Shown piece by piece: positions 36,811-47,700 of a DNA stretch of 64,000 bases. Under the pieces are notes generated by a model. That model was not told where the DNA came from, did no database searches, and was given only the letters and a program-made list of their open reading frames with translations. The position numbers were made by a program, and so were the translations under genes. The first letter of the stretch is position 1; each line of letters starts with the position of its first letter. Origin of the DNA: Myxococcales bacterium (lineage in GTDB: Bacteria > Myxococcota_A > Bradymonadia > UBA7976 > UBA1532); the NCBI GenBank assembly GCA_020633465.1, contig JACKDN010000009.1, positions 124,001 through 188,000 of the forward strand, read 5' to 3'.

Positions 36811-38754
36811 CTACTCGTCGATGAAGCGGTGGCAGCCGTTGCAGACGGGCGCCTGCGGCTCGTGGTTCTGCTGCGCCTCGTGGCAGCGCAGGCAGTTCTT
36901 GCGCGACGCGTCGAAGGGCCCGTGCGCGGTGTGGCACTCACCGCAGGTCTCGTGGCCCTCCATCCGGTGCAGCGCCAGGGGCTGCGCGGCCTCGCCGTTC
37001 GCCTTGTGGCAGGTGGTGCAGTCGGGCGTCTTCGGCGCCGCCTGCGGGTGCACCTGGTGGCAGCGGTCGCAATCCGTGTGCTGCGGCAGCGCCTGGGCGG
37101 GGCGCGCCTTCTCGGCGTGGCAGTCGGCGCAGTCCTTCTTGCCGCCGCGGCCGCCGTCGTGCGGACGGTGGCACTCGCCGCACTGCCGGTGATCGGGCAC
37201 GGTGTGGCGCAGGTGGTCGGCGTGGCACTCGGTGCAGCCGCCCGGCATCGCCGCCTTCACCGTGTGCGTCGCGTGGCACGCCGAGCAGTCCTGGTGCTCG
37301 GCGATCTTCGCCGTCTGCGTCCGCACCTCGTCGTGGCAGTCGCGGCACTTCGCCAGCAGCGCCGGCTTGGGCAGCTGCGCGTGCACCGGGTGGCAGCTGG
37401 TGCACTGGCGGTGGTCGGCCGGCGTGCCCGCCACGGCCCGCACCTCGGCCTGGTGGCAGGCGTCGCAGGTCTTCGGCTGGGGGCGGTGGGGCTTGTGGCA
37501 GTCCTCGCAGCGCGACTCGGGGTGACCGGCCCGCACGTCGGGCTCGCGGTGGCAGTTGACGCACGTGCGGACGTCGCGGCCGCCCGCGAAGGTCTCGTGC
37601 ATCGCGTGGCAGTCCTGGCAGCCCGCCGAGGCGTGGCGGACCCGCACGGTGTCGTGGCAGGAGTCGCAGTCCTCGGGCTGAGGCCGGTGCGGGGCGTGAC
37701 AGCCGTCGCAGCTGGCGGCGGTGTGGCGGCTGGGGGGCTGCACGTCGTCGTGGCAGTCGGTGCAGACCTTGGCCACCATCACGCCGGGCTTGGCGTGGGC
37801 CGAGTGGCAGTCGATGCACGTCGCGTGGGCGGTCACCTCGGCCACGGCGGTCAGCAGGTCGTCGTCGTGGGCCAGCGACGCGCCGCCGCCGGGCAGCGCC
37901 TCGAACACCTGCTCTTCGTGGCAGCCAGCGCAGCGCGTCGCCGCGACCGACCACTCGTCGTGCGGGCCGTGGCAGGTGGTGCAGTAGACGGTGTCCTCGA
38001 CCTCGGGGTGCGCGTGGATCACCTTCGGGTGACAGTCCTCGCAGCCCTGGGCGACGGTGAAGGGCTCGCGGTGCGGCTGGTGGCACACCGAGCACGGCAT
38101 CTCGGCGTGCAGCTGCACCGGGATCGAGGTGGCGCGCTCGCCGGGGCCGTGGCAGCGGTCACAGCGGGCGAAGCGCGGGCGCTTGCCCGACTCGGCCGCC
38201 GGCGCGAGGAAGTCGTGGCACTCCATGCAGTGCAGCTGGGCCATCGGCGACGACGCCATCGTCTGGTCGTCGTGGCAGTCCTTGCACAGGGCGTTGCCGG
38301 GGCGGCCCTCGTGGCCGGTGGCGGCGTGGCAGTCGTTGCAGCCGAGGGGCTCCTTCGCCTCGAGGTGGCTCTGGTGGCCGCCGGTGTCGGCGATGCGGGC
38401 CCAGTCGGGATCGGTCTGCTGGTGGCAGTCGAGGCAGGCCTGGGCCGGGGCCTCGCCGTGGGCCGCGACGTTCTCGCCGAGCACCTGGTCGGCGCGATCG
38501 ATGGTGACGCTGGCGCGCAAGAGCGAGAGGCCGGTGGAGGTGGCGATCGGGTGACAGGCCTGGCAGGTGGTGTCGGGGTGCGAGGGCGCGGCGCCGTGCA
38601 GCAGGGTGAGGCCGTCGGCGGCGGTGTCGGCGTGGCACGAGGTGCAGAGGTTGGGCTCGTCGTGCAGGTAGCTGCTCGTGCGGTGCCCGAGAATCACGGC
38701 GCCCGCGGCGAGGACCCCCCCGGCGAAGACCAACCACCCCTTCGAGATGCGCAT
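36811..38754 (-). CDS. 30-heme c-type cytochrome
   Basis: The 647-residue exported protein starts with an N-terminal membrane or signal helix (MRISKGWLVFAGGVLAAGAVIL). I count thirty CxxCH heme sites from CTSCH to CNGCH, about one per 21 residues, many followed by a second His that can be the distal ligand (for example CHAPHRPQP, CHQPHREP). No other domain is visible. Chains this heme-rich act as wires for long-distance or extracellular electron transfer in metal-reducing bacteria; that role is inferred here. ATG 38754 is chosen since the longer open frame lacks a signal. It converges on the b/c cytochrome operon across the repeat region, so all four proteins may serve one electron path. Confidence 0.93.
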   Translation of the reverse strand: MRISKGWLVFAGGVLAAGAVILGHRTSSYLHDEPNLCTSCHADTAADGLTLLHGAAPSHPDTTCQACHPIATSTGLSLLRASVTIDRADQVLGENVAAHGEAPAQACLDCHQQTDPDWARIADTGGHQSHLEAKEPLGCNDCHAATGHEGRPGNALCKDCHDDQTMASSPMAQLHCMECHDFLAPAAESGKRPRFARCDRCHGPGERATSIPVQLHAEMPCSVCHQPHREPFTVAQGCEDCHPKVIHAHPEVEDTVYCTTCHGPHDEWSVAATRCAGCHEEQVFEALPGGGASLAHDDDLLTAVAEVTAHATCIDCHSAHAKPGVMVAKVCTDCHDDVQPPSRHTAASCDGCHAPHRPQPEDCDSCHDTVRVRHASAGCQDCHAMHETFAGGRDVRTCVNCHREPDVRAGHPESRCEDCHKPHRPQPKTCDACHQAEVRAVAGTPADHRQCTSCHPVHAQLPKPALLAKCRDCHDEVRTQTAKIAEHQDCSACHATHTVKAAMPGGCTECHADHLRHTVPDHRQCGECHRPHDGGRGGKKDCADCHAEKARPAQALPQHTDCDRCHQVHPQAAPKTPDCTTCHKANGEAAQPLALHRMEGHETCGECHTAHGPFDASRKNCLRCHEAQQNHEPQAPVCNGCHRFIDE

Positions 38755-38942
38755 CGCGGCTCGCTTTCCGACCGGACTCGAGGGGCTTCGCGCGTGCAAT
38801 CCATATGCCGCGGAGGCGCCCGCGCGCGGGCCGTCGTGGCACGTCGATTGTATGGCCAGCCGGTCGCCGGCGCATCCCCGCGCCGGCCGTTCCGCGCGGC
38901 CCGCCACCGGACCGGTGGCCCCGCTGCTCGAGAGGACGACGC

Positions 38943-39260
38943 ATGAAGGACACGCAGCACAAGCGGTGGCCCGAGGCCTGGTTCGGCGCCGCCGTGGCGT
39001 TGGTCGCCTACCTGCTGACCGGGTTCGTCCCGGCGATGGTCTACGGCGGCTACATGGGCCTGATGACCACGCGCATCCTGTTCGGCACCCAGCCCGACGA
39101 GTCGCTGCTGGTGCGCGCCATGGCCGGCGGCGGCATGGCGCTGGCGGTGGTGGCGACCTTGTTCCTGTACCTGGTGCTGGGCGCGGCGATCTTCTCGGGC
39201 GCCGGCGCCTTGATGCGCGTCGTCACCCGGCGGCCCGAGGACGAGCCCTCCGAGGCGTGA
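38943..39260 (+). CDS. Small two-helix membrane protein, unknown
   Basis: This 105-residue protein has two clear membrane helices (about 14-42 and 62-88) joined by a short loop (GTQPDESLLVRA). It has no conserved catalytic residues that I can see. GAGAGG lies about 7 bases before ATG 38943. It is divergent from the 30-heme cytochrome gene, 188 bases away, and might share a control region with it. Function unknown. Confidence 0.72.
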   Translation: MKDTQHKRWPEAWFGAAVALVAYLLTGFVPAMVYGGYMGLMTTRILFGTQPDESLLVRAMAGGGMALAVVATLFLYLVLGAAIFSGAGALMRVVTRRPEDEPSEA

Positions 39261-39276
39261 CCGTCAGCGTCACGAA

Positions 39277-39307
39277 TCGGTAGCGCGCGCGCCGCGAACG
39301 CTACCGA
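39277..39307. terminator. Candidate bidirectional terminator hairpin
   Basis: A perfect 9-bp stem (TCGGTAGCG/CGCTACCGA) with a 13-base loop lies between two convergent genes. It includes the stop codon of the minus-strand gene. No T-run is seen. Confidence 0.5.
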
Positions 39308-41688
39308 GAGCGGAACGTCGCCGCCGCGGCGTCACCGTGCGGCGCCGGCCGGTGGAGGGTCCCCTCGGGCTCGGCCCCGCCCGCCGGTGGCGCGAAGGGC
39401 GCCGTTGTCGTGCGAGCCGTCCCGCCCGCCCACCCCGGGCCGAGCGCGTGCGCCCACACCGTCCACGCGCGGCCTGCGTCCGGCGGCGGCCCGGTGAACG
39501 TCGCGGTCCCGTCGGCGCCCGTCGTCAGGTGGGGCAGCCACAGGGGCGTCTCGCCGACGTCCGGCGGCAGCCGCAGATCGAGGCCGAAGCCAAACGACCC
39601 CCCGTGGTCGCCGGGGGCGCGCAGCGGGCCGCTGCTCCAGCGCGCCCCCGCGCCGGTGGGTGGCGGGACGCCCAGAGTGAAGCCCCAAGTCCGCTCGAAG
39701 GCGTGGTCGACCACGGCCGGCGGGGTGTCCGGCGGTTGGAAGGGGTACCGCGCGAAGACGGGCAGCGTCGGCGCCTGCGGCCGCTTCCACCCGAGCCACC
39801 TGGGCCCGGGCTTCGACGCGGGCCGCGCGACGCGCACCTCGGGCACCGTCGCGCTCAGGTTGGGCGTACGACGCTGTCGGGGGTACACCCCCTCGAGGGT
39901 CTGCACCCGGTGCGGCGCGCGCCGCTCGATCCGCGCATCGTCCACGGACGCCACCACCTCGGCCGCCACACCGGCCCCGTCCGGCCCGGTCACCCGCACG
40001 CGCCAAGTGGTCGATTCATCCGCGCCGGGCGTCGGGGGCTGCGCTTCGATCGCGACCGACAGCCGCTTCGAGGTCCACGGCACCTCGACCACCCGCCGCG
40101 CGCTGAGCCACCGCTGGTCGCGCACCCGCAGCAGGTCGAAGGTCAGCCCGCCGCGGTCGGCGTCGGTGACCGGGAACCGGAGCCGGGTCGGATCCTGGCC
40201 GGCGATCCAGGTCACGCCCTCCACGCGCTCGGCGCCGCGCCAGCGCTCGAGGATCAGGTGCTGGCCCGGCGGGGCGGTGTGCAGGAACACCTCGACGAAG
40301 CCGCCGGCGGGCACGGTGGCGTGCTTCACCTCGAACACCGTGGGCAGGTCCAACGCCATCGTCGGCGCCGTGATCAGCAGGTCGTGCTCGGCCTCGAAGG
40401 CGGCGCCGGTGGCGTCGGCGGTCGCGTAGCGCAGCCGGTAGGCGCCCGCGCTGGCCGCGGGCAGCGTGAGGTTCGCGATGCCGTCGGGGCCGTGGGCCGC
40501 CGTGCCCTGCGCCACGGTCGGGCCGTCCGTCCAGTCGCGCAGCACCGTCGCCAGGTCGGCGGGCCTCGACTCGGGGTCGGCGGGCGCGTCCGCGGGCGCC
40601 GTCAGCCGAACCAGCCGCCAGCGTCCCTGCCCCGGCGCCGGCGAGCCGTCCAGGTGTGCCCGGCGAACCTTCACGGCGCCGCGCTCACCCGCGTCGAAGA
40701 ACCGGGCCGTCGGCTCGATGGTGGCCTTCACGCGGGTCAGCGCGCCGGCGAGCACCCGCGCCTCGACGTTGCGCGCCGCGCCGCGCGGGGACGCCACGTC
40801 CACCAGGACCGGGAAAGCGAAGGCGGCGTCCTCCGCGTCGGCCTCGGGCGTGAAGGTGACGTCGAACCGGCCCGCGGCGTCGAGCGGTCGCTGACCGTAG
40901 CGCACGAACCGCTTCCCCCGCGGCGCCGGCCGCCTCGCGGGGCCGTCGATCGGCTCGCGCGTCACGCGCCAGGTCGCCACGCCGGTCGTCACCGGGCGGC
41001 CGCGCTCGTCGCGCACCTCCGCGGTCAGGGTGACGGGCTGGCCGAGGCGCACCGGCGGGTCGGCGTCGACGAAGCGCACCTCGATGCGCGGCCGGTCGTG
41101 CACCTCGACCCGCACGGCGCCGCCGATGGTCGGGTGGTCGGGCGCGCGGACGATCCACTGGCCCGCGACGCGGCCGGCCGGCACGTCGAACCGGCCCGAC
41201 GCGGTGCCCCACGCGTTGGTCGTCACGGCGGCGGTCTGCACGACCTCGCCGTGGGTGTCCTGCAGGTGCACGGTGAGCGACGTGTCGGGGGCCGGCGTGG
41301 GGACGTCGTCGCCGCCTCCGCGGTAGGCGATCACCTTCGTCCGCGCCGCGTACAGGTGCAGGGTGGCCCGCGCCAGCGGGTCCGTGGGCCACGTCTCGGA
41401 TCGCAGGAAGCGCAGCGCCTCGGGATAGCCGGCGATCGCGCGCAGCTGGGCGCCGCGGAGCAGGGCGCGGCCGGCCGCGGCGTCGTCGCCGGACGCGCGC
41501 GCGGCCGTCAGCAGCGCGTCCACCTGGGCGCGGGCCGCGTCGAAGTGTCGCTTTTTCTGGAGGCGCTCGACCTCGGACCAGCTCGGCGGTGAGGGGGCCG
41601 CCGCAGGGGAGGCCGAGGGCGGGCGCTCGCCGCCGCAGGCGACCACCGCCACGCCGAGCGCGAGGAGCCACTGTGCCCGCATCGCCAT
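39301..41688 (-). CDS. Shortened alpha-2-macroglobulin-like lipoprotein
   Basis: This 795-residue lipoprotein (lipobox VVAC) is a paralogue of the large alpha-2-macroglobulin upstream. Its first part (SWSEVERLQKKRHFDAARAQVDALL, then ALRFLRSETWP) matches the start of the big protein. After IAYRGGGDD it jumps to the macroglobulin middle (GEVVQTAAVTTNAWGTASG), skipping about 450 residues. It stops soon after LPHLTTGADGTATF, so the thioester region and receptor-like end are absent. It keeps an open frame with normal codon use, so it may still be expressed, perhaps as a scaffold or decoy (inferred). The ATG at 41688 or 41682 could be used. Confidence 0.82.
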   Translation of the reverse strand: MAMRAQWLLALGVAVVACGGERPPSASPAAAPSPPSWSEVERLQKKRHFDAARAQVDALLTAARASGDDAAAGRALLRGAQLRAIAGYPEALRFLRSETWPTDPLARATLHLYAARTKVIAYRGGGDDVPTPAPDTSLTVHLQDTHGEVVQTAAVTTNAWGTASGRFDVPAGRVAGQWIVRAPDHPTIGGAVRVEVHDRPRIEVRFVDADPPVRLGQPVTLTAEVRDERGRPVTTGVATWRVTREPIDGPARRPAPRGKRFVRYGQRPLDAAGRFDVTFTPEADAEDAAFAFPVLVDVASPRGAARNVEARVLAGALTRVKATIEPTARFFDAGERGAVKVRRAHLDGSPAPGQGRWRLVRLTAPADAPADPESRPADLATVLRDWTDGPTVAQGTAAHGPDGIANLTLPAASAGAYRLRYATADATGAAFEAEHDLLITAPTMALDLPTVFEVKHATVPAGGFVEVFLHTAPPGQHLILERWRGAERVEGVTWIAGQDPTRLRFPVTDADRGGLTFDLLRVRDQRWLSARRVVEVPWTSKRLSVAIEAQPPTPGADESTTWRVRVTGPDGAGVAAEVVASVDDARIERRAPHRVQTLEGVYPRQRRTPNLSATVPEVRVARPASKPGPRWLGWKRPQAPTLPVFARYPFQPPDTPPAVVDHAFERTWGFTLGVPPPTGAGARWSSGPLRAPGDHGGSFGFGLDLRLPPDVGETPLWLPHLTTGADGTATFTGPPPDAGRAWTVWAHALGPGWAGGTARTTTAPFAPPAGGAEPEGTLHRPAPHGDAAAATFRSR

Positions 41689-41740
41689 CCCGCCTCGGCC
41701 CGTTCGCCCGCGGGCAGCATAGCTCAGGCTCGGGCGAGCG

Positions 41741-44700
41741 TCAGGGCTGGCGGCCGATCGTCAGGGTCGCCCCGCTCGAGTAGGCGTTGAACTCCGGCGC
41801 GTACATCGGCTGCACCGTCGCGGGGCCCACCTTGAAGCTGCCGGCGGTGGTGGCGCGCAGGCGGTACTTGAACGTGTACTCGCCGTGCGGCAGGGCCTCG
41901 AAGAAGAAGTTGGTGCCGCTGTCGCGCACCTCTTCGTACCAGCGGATGCCCAGGTCCCACTTGTGCTCGGACCGCAGGCTGACCGGCTCGAAGCCGGCGC
42001 CGCGCGGGTCGCGCAGGTGGACGTACTCGAGGGCGTGCTTCGAGCGCAGGGACAGGTGCACCTCGACCTCGTCGCCCACGGTGATCGGCGTGCCGTCCTT
42101 CAGGGGCTCGAGCGTCACCTCGCGGCCCTTCTTGTCGCGGCGGAAGTAGGCGCGCTGCACGCTCAGGAAGTCGCCGTGCGCGGCGTCGGGCATCTTCTCG
42201 GTCGAGAAGTGCCAGGTGGCCGACGCGAGCTGATAGCCCGCCTCGGTCTTCTTCTGCAGCGTGATCTCGGCGTGCTTCGGCTCGATCTCACCGCCGGGGA
42301 TCACCACCTGGTTCTTCTTGCCGGTGAAGACGTCGGGCTCGAACACGAACAGCTTCTGGCGGTCGCCCACCTTCACCAGCGTCTCTTCGCGCGCGCCGAG
42401 CTGGCCGGTCGCCTTCAGGTAGTGCGCCAGCGAGTAGACGACCTCGGCGGTGGCCTTGGTGCTCTCCCAGTGGTTCAGCTTCTTGTTGAGGAACAGCCAC
42501 AGCACCAGCCCGTCGAGCTTCGGCCAGTCGGGCTTTAGGGCCATCGTCGTGCGCAGCGCGAAGGCGTGCGTCTCGATGCGGTCGTTGTACCAGAGCCACG
42601 CGCGATCCTCGGGCGCCCAGTAGGTGCCCTGGTCCTCGCCCTCCTTCGCGCTGTCGAGCACGCTCTCCCACACCAGCAGCGCGTCGTCCTTGCGGCCGGC
42701 GCGGTGCAGCGTCAGCGCCAGGTAGGCCTTCAGGTAGGGGCTGTGCTGCTTCCAGTGCCCGAACGAGAAGTCGAGCATCGCCTTGCGGTCGGCGTCGCTG
42801 AACGTGCCCGCGTACCAGGACGCGTCGGGGTAGTTCGACAGCACGTAGTTGAGGAACGTGATGAACTCCCAGCAGCAGTCGTGCGCCTGCGCGTCGCGGA
42901 AGGCCTCGTCGACGTGGTGCTGCTTCAGGTAGCGCCAGGCGCGCTGCACCATCGGCTGGGGCACCTCGACGCCGAACTCGAGGCCCTTCGAGAAGCCGTG
43001 CAGCAGGTACAGCGTGATGTAGGGCGAGGGCGGGCCGCCGGGGAACCAGGGGAAGCCGCCGATGGCCGTCTGCGCCTTCTCCAGCTTGGCCAGCGCGGCC
43101 TTGCGCTGCGCGCGCGCGATGTCGGGGTCGAGCACCTTCTCCAGATCCTCGGTGCCGCCGCCACGGGCCTCGCGCAGCCAGGGCGTCTCTTCCAGCGCCA
43201 TCTTGCGGTTGGGGTCGGGCGCGTCCCACGCTTCGAGGCGGGTGTCGCGCTTCGACAAGGTCTTCGCCATCGCCGCCACCGCGGGGTAGTCGTCGAACAG
43301 CGACGACAGGATGCCGGTGGCGAGGAAGCGGTTGAGCGTCTGCTCGGTGCACTCGTAGGGGTAGTTCACGAGATAGGGCAGGGCCGACAGCACGCCGTAG
43401 AACAGCTGGCCGTCGAGCGTCACCACCAGGCTCTCGTTCTCCAGCGTCGGGTCGTCGTTCTTCGCCAGGTCGGCGAAGCGCAGCGTCTTCGTCACCGCGC
43501 CCTTCAGCGCCGCGAAGCGCGACTGCGCCAGGTGCACGCGCCCGGGCAGCACCGGCAGCGGGCGCAGCTCGCCGTCGCTGAACGCGCCCGTGCGCGCCTT
43601 CACCCGGAAGGCCACCGTGCCCAGCTTCGAGGGCGCCTTCACCGGGAAGCTGAGCTTGGCGCTGCCCCCCTTCGGCGCTTCGAACGCCACGCCCTGCGTC
43701 TTCACCGCGTCCAGCCCGAAGTCGCCCAGCAGGCTGGCCTCGGTCTCGGGATCGAAGATCTCGAAGTCGAGCGTCCCCTTCAGCGCGCCGTCCGACGCGT
43801 TGTTCACCACCACGTCCAGCGTCGCGGTGTCCGTCTCGCGCAGGAAGCGCGGCAGGTAGGGGCGCACGATCAGCTCCTTGACCGTCCGCGCCTCGGTCTG
43901 CAACGAGCCGCCCGCCAGATCCTTGCTGATCGCGTGTACCCACACGTTCCACGACGTGACCGAGTCGGGCACCTCGAACGTGATCTTCACCGACCCGTCG
44001 GCGTCGGTCGTCAGGTGCGGCGACCAGAACGCCGTCTCGCTGAAGTTCGATCGCACCTGCTCGCCGCCCGCCTCGTTGGGGGCCGCCACCTCCGACTCTT
44101 CGGCCTCGTCGACGGCCGGCTCGGGCTCGGGCGCCGGCTTGCGCATGGCGGTGGCCGCGGGCGCCTCGGCCGGCGCCGGGGGGGGCGGGGGCGCGCCCTC
44201 GGCCTCGGCCAGCATCATCCGGTCGGCGCTGATCGTCACCCGCCGCGCGTAGCGCCCGCCCGGCCCGCCGACACCGTAGCCGTCGAAGAACTCCAGGTGC
44301 GCGCCCTGCGGTCGGCTCCAGCCGGGCACGCGCGGGAAGTTGCCCGACTGCAGGTACAGCCGCCGCGCCACGCCCAGCGTCGAGCGCACCGGCGGCGTCC
44401 AGCCCCGGTTCGGATACAGCGCCTGCACCGACGGCGGCTGGTGCGGCGCGAAGATGTCGAGGCTGCGGTCGTACATGTACGCCAGCACCTCGGCCGCGCC
44501 GCCGGCCGCCTTCGGCCCCTTCACCTTCACCGTCCACGTCTCGGCCTGCCCCGGGCGCAGCGTGTCGCGGAAGGTCTCGAACGACACCTCGAGCGTCTTC
44601 GAGTCCCAGGGCACGTGCACCGACCGGCTCTGCTGGATCAGCTGGTGGTCGCGCGCCATCACCAGCACGAAGCCGACGCCGCCGCGGTCGGCGGCGGTCA

Positions 44701-47700
44701 CCGGTACCTCGAAACGCGCGGGATCCGTGCCGGCGATCAGCGTGCGCTGCTCGATCCGCTCTTCGCCCCGCCAGCGCTCCAGGAACAGCGGCTGCCCCGG
44801 CACGCCGCCGTGGACGAACAGCTCGATCGTGCCGCCCACCGCGGCCGACGCCGCCTTCGTCTCGAGGACCGCGGGCAGCGGCAGCGCGGCCTTCGGCGCC
44901 GCCACCAGCAGGTCGTGGTGCGTCTCGAAGGTGGCCCCGAAGGGATCGGTCGTCGTGTAGCGCACCCGATAGGCCCCAGCCTCGAGCGCGGGCAGCGTCA
45001 CCGTCGCGTTCCCGTCGGCGCCGTGCGTCAGCGTCCCCTTGGCGACCTCGGCCCCGTCGGCCCAGTCGCGCAGCACCTGCTGGGGCGTGTAGTTCGTGTC
45101 CCACCGCGCGCGTTGGCGGTCGCCGGGCGTCGCGAACTTCGCGCGATCCGGATCGATCTTCACCGGCAGGTCGGCCGGCATCGGCGTCTCGGCGGGCGCG
45201 TCCAGCTTCACCAGCCGCCACTGCCCCTCGCCGGCCGCGGGCGCGCCGTCGAGGTCGGTCCGCCGCACGGTCACGGTCCCCGCCTCGCCGGCGTCGAAGA
45301 AGCGGGCGTCGGTGGCCACCGTCGCGTCCACCGCCACGAAGCCCAGCCGCACCCGCTTCGCCGCGCTGCGCGTCTCGCCGCCCTCGTCGGTGACGTCGGC
45401 GTCGACGCTGTAGGCGTAGGTGATCGCGCGCCCGTCGCCCTCGGCCAGCCGCTCGTCGGCCTCGGGCGTGAACTTCACGACGAAGTGGCCCTCGGCGTCG
45501 AGCGGGCTCTCACCCGTGGCCACCGTCTGCGTGCTCGACCGCTGCGCGCCCCACCACCACCACGGGTAGATGGGCCGCCGCTCGACCCGCCAGACCGCCT
45601 TGCCCGCCGTGACCGGCAGGCCGAAGTAGTAGCGCGCCTCGCCCTTCAGCGCCGCCGGTCGGTTCAGGCGCAGCGGCCCCTCGGCGTCGAGGAACTTCAC
45701 CTCGAAGGTGGGCCGCTTGTACTCCTCGACCCGCACGCCGCCGCCGGTGGTCGGGTGATTCGCCCGCACCGACCACTGCCCCAGCGCGCGCCCCGGCGGC
45801 GCGACGAAGCTGCCCGACGCGCTGCCCCAGGCGTTGGTCTTCACCTCGGCCGTCTGCACGACCTCGCCGTTGGCGTCGTACAGCTGCACCTTCAGCGCGC
45901 TGCCCGGGGCCAGCGCGGGCAGCGTGTCGTCGTCGCCGCTGCGGTAGGTGACCGCCTTCCACTGCACCGTCTGGCCGGGCCGATACACGCTGCGGTCGGT
46001 GTACATCAGCACCGACAGGCGGACGTCACGCGGCCGCGGATAGGCGCCCTGCAGGTGGTTGCCGTCCAGCGCGATCTCGTCCCCGCGCTCGGCCAGCAGG
46101 AAGTGGCTCTGGTGGTTGGCCACCGCGAAGCGCACCCGCCCGTCGGCGCCGGACCGCACGCGGCCGACGCGCTGATGCCCCTTCTGCCAGTCGAAGCGGT
46201 ACAGCGACACGTCCACGCCCTCGAGCGGCGCGCCGGTGCCCCCGGCGAGCACCTGCCCCTCGATGGCGCCGGGCCGCGCGCGGTGGACGACGATCAGGTC
46301 GCCCAGCAGCACCAGCGTGGCGCGCATCGGCGCCTCGTCTCGGTCGAAGTCGGGGTCGGGGGTGGCGGCGATCACGTACGCGCCCGCCTTGGTCATCGGC
46401 GGCACCACCCAGGTGCGGTGCGTGCGGTGGTCGGCCGTCGGGGGCAGGTCGACCGACCACGCGGCGTCGGGCTTCGTGTCGTCGACCAGCCCCTCGACGA
46501 AGCCCCGGTCGGGCAACAGGTTGTAATCCTTCTGCTTCTCGACGTAGGCCTTCAGATCGACGCGCCAGGCGCGGAGGTGCATGCGCGGCACGTGCTTGTG
46601 AGTCAGGCCGACGCTGCGCCGATCGGGCGCGTCGTGGCTCATCGCGTCGAGGTCGTAGGTGGGCTGCTCGATCGAGCGCGCCAGCGCGGTGCAGCGCTGG
46701 CCGCCCACGCTGTCGGGGTAGGCCGCCGCGCCCTCCTTGGCGATGCGCAGGGCCTCGATGTTCGCGTCGGCGTCGTCGACCGCGCGCCGCATCTCGGCCA
46801 GCGCCCCCATGCCCATCGCCCACCACGGCGTCTCGCGCGCGGCGGGCAGCGCCTCGGCCAGCGCGGCGCGCAGCGCGTCGCGGTCGTCGGCCGCGTCGAA
46901 CGCGCCGTGCAGCATCTCCAGCCGCGCCAGGCGCGCGGCGAAGGCGGCCTCGGTGCGGCCGGCGGCGGCGTGCCACGCCTCGAGATCGGCCAGCAGCGCC
47001 GCGGCCTTCTGCAAGGGGTGAACGTCGGGGTCGGCCAAGTCGGGCAGCGGAACCGCGGGCGCCCGAAGCGCCGCGAGGTCGAGCCGGAACACCCCGTTCG
47101 AGTGCTCGGGCCGCCACCCGCTGCGATCGGTCAGGCGATCGATCCACAGGTAGGTCGTCGTCCCGCGCAGGGTGGCGCGCAGATCGCGCGGGTACGAGCC
47201 GGGCTTCAGGTACGCCGACAGCACGTCGTTGCCCTGCGCGCCCAGCTGCTCGCGCAGCAGCCACACGTCGCGGAACGCTGCGTCGGCCTCGGCGTGGATC
47301 TGCTCCCAGGTCCACTTCTTCAGATCGACCTCGTCGGTCGACACCACGCGCTCGCGCTGCCGCACCTCCCAGCCGTACTGCCGCGCGTAGGTGACCAGCG
47401 CGTTCGCGTAGAACAGCTTCAGCGTCACCTGCGCCAGCAGATCCTCGGGCCACGCCTGCTCGCGCAGGAAGCGCACGGCGGTCTCGTAGCCGTGCAGCGC
47501 CGTGCGCAGCTGAACCGCCCGCACCAGCGCCCGCACGATGGCCTCGTCGTCGCCCCGCTTGCGCGCGTCGGCCAGCACGGCGTCCACCTTCTCGGCGGCG
47601 GCCTCGAACTTCTGCTCTTCCTGCAGCTTCTCGACCTCGGACCAGCCCGGCGGCCGCTCGCCGGTCCACGGCTTCAGGGGCAGCCGCTCCGTGGGCGCCG

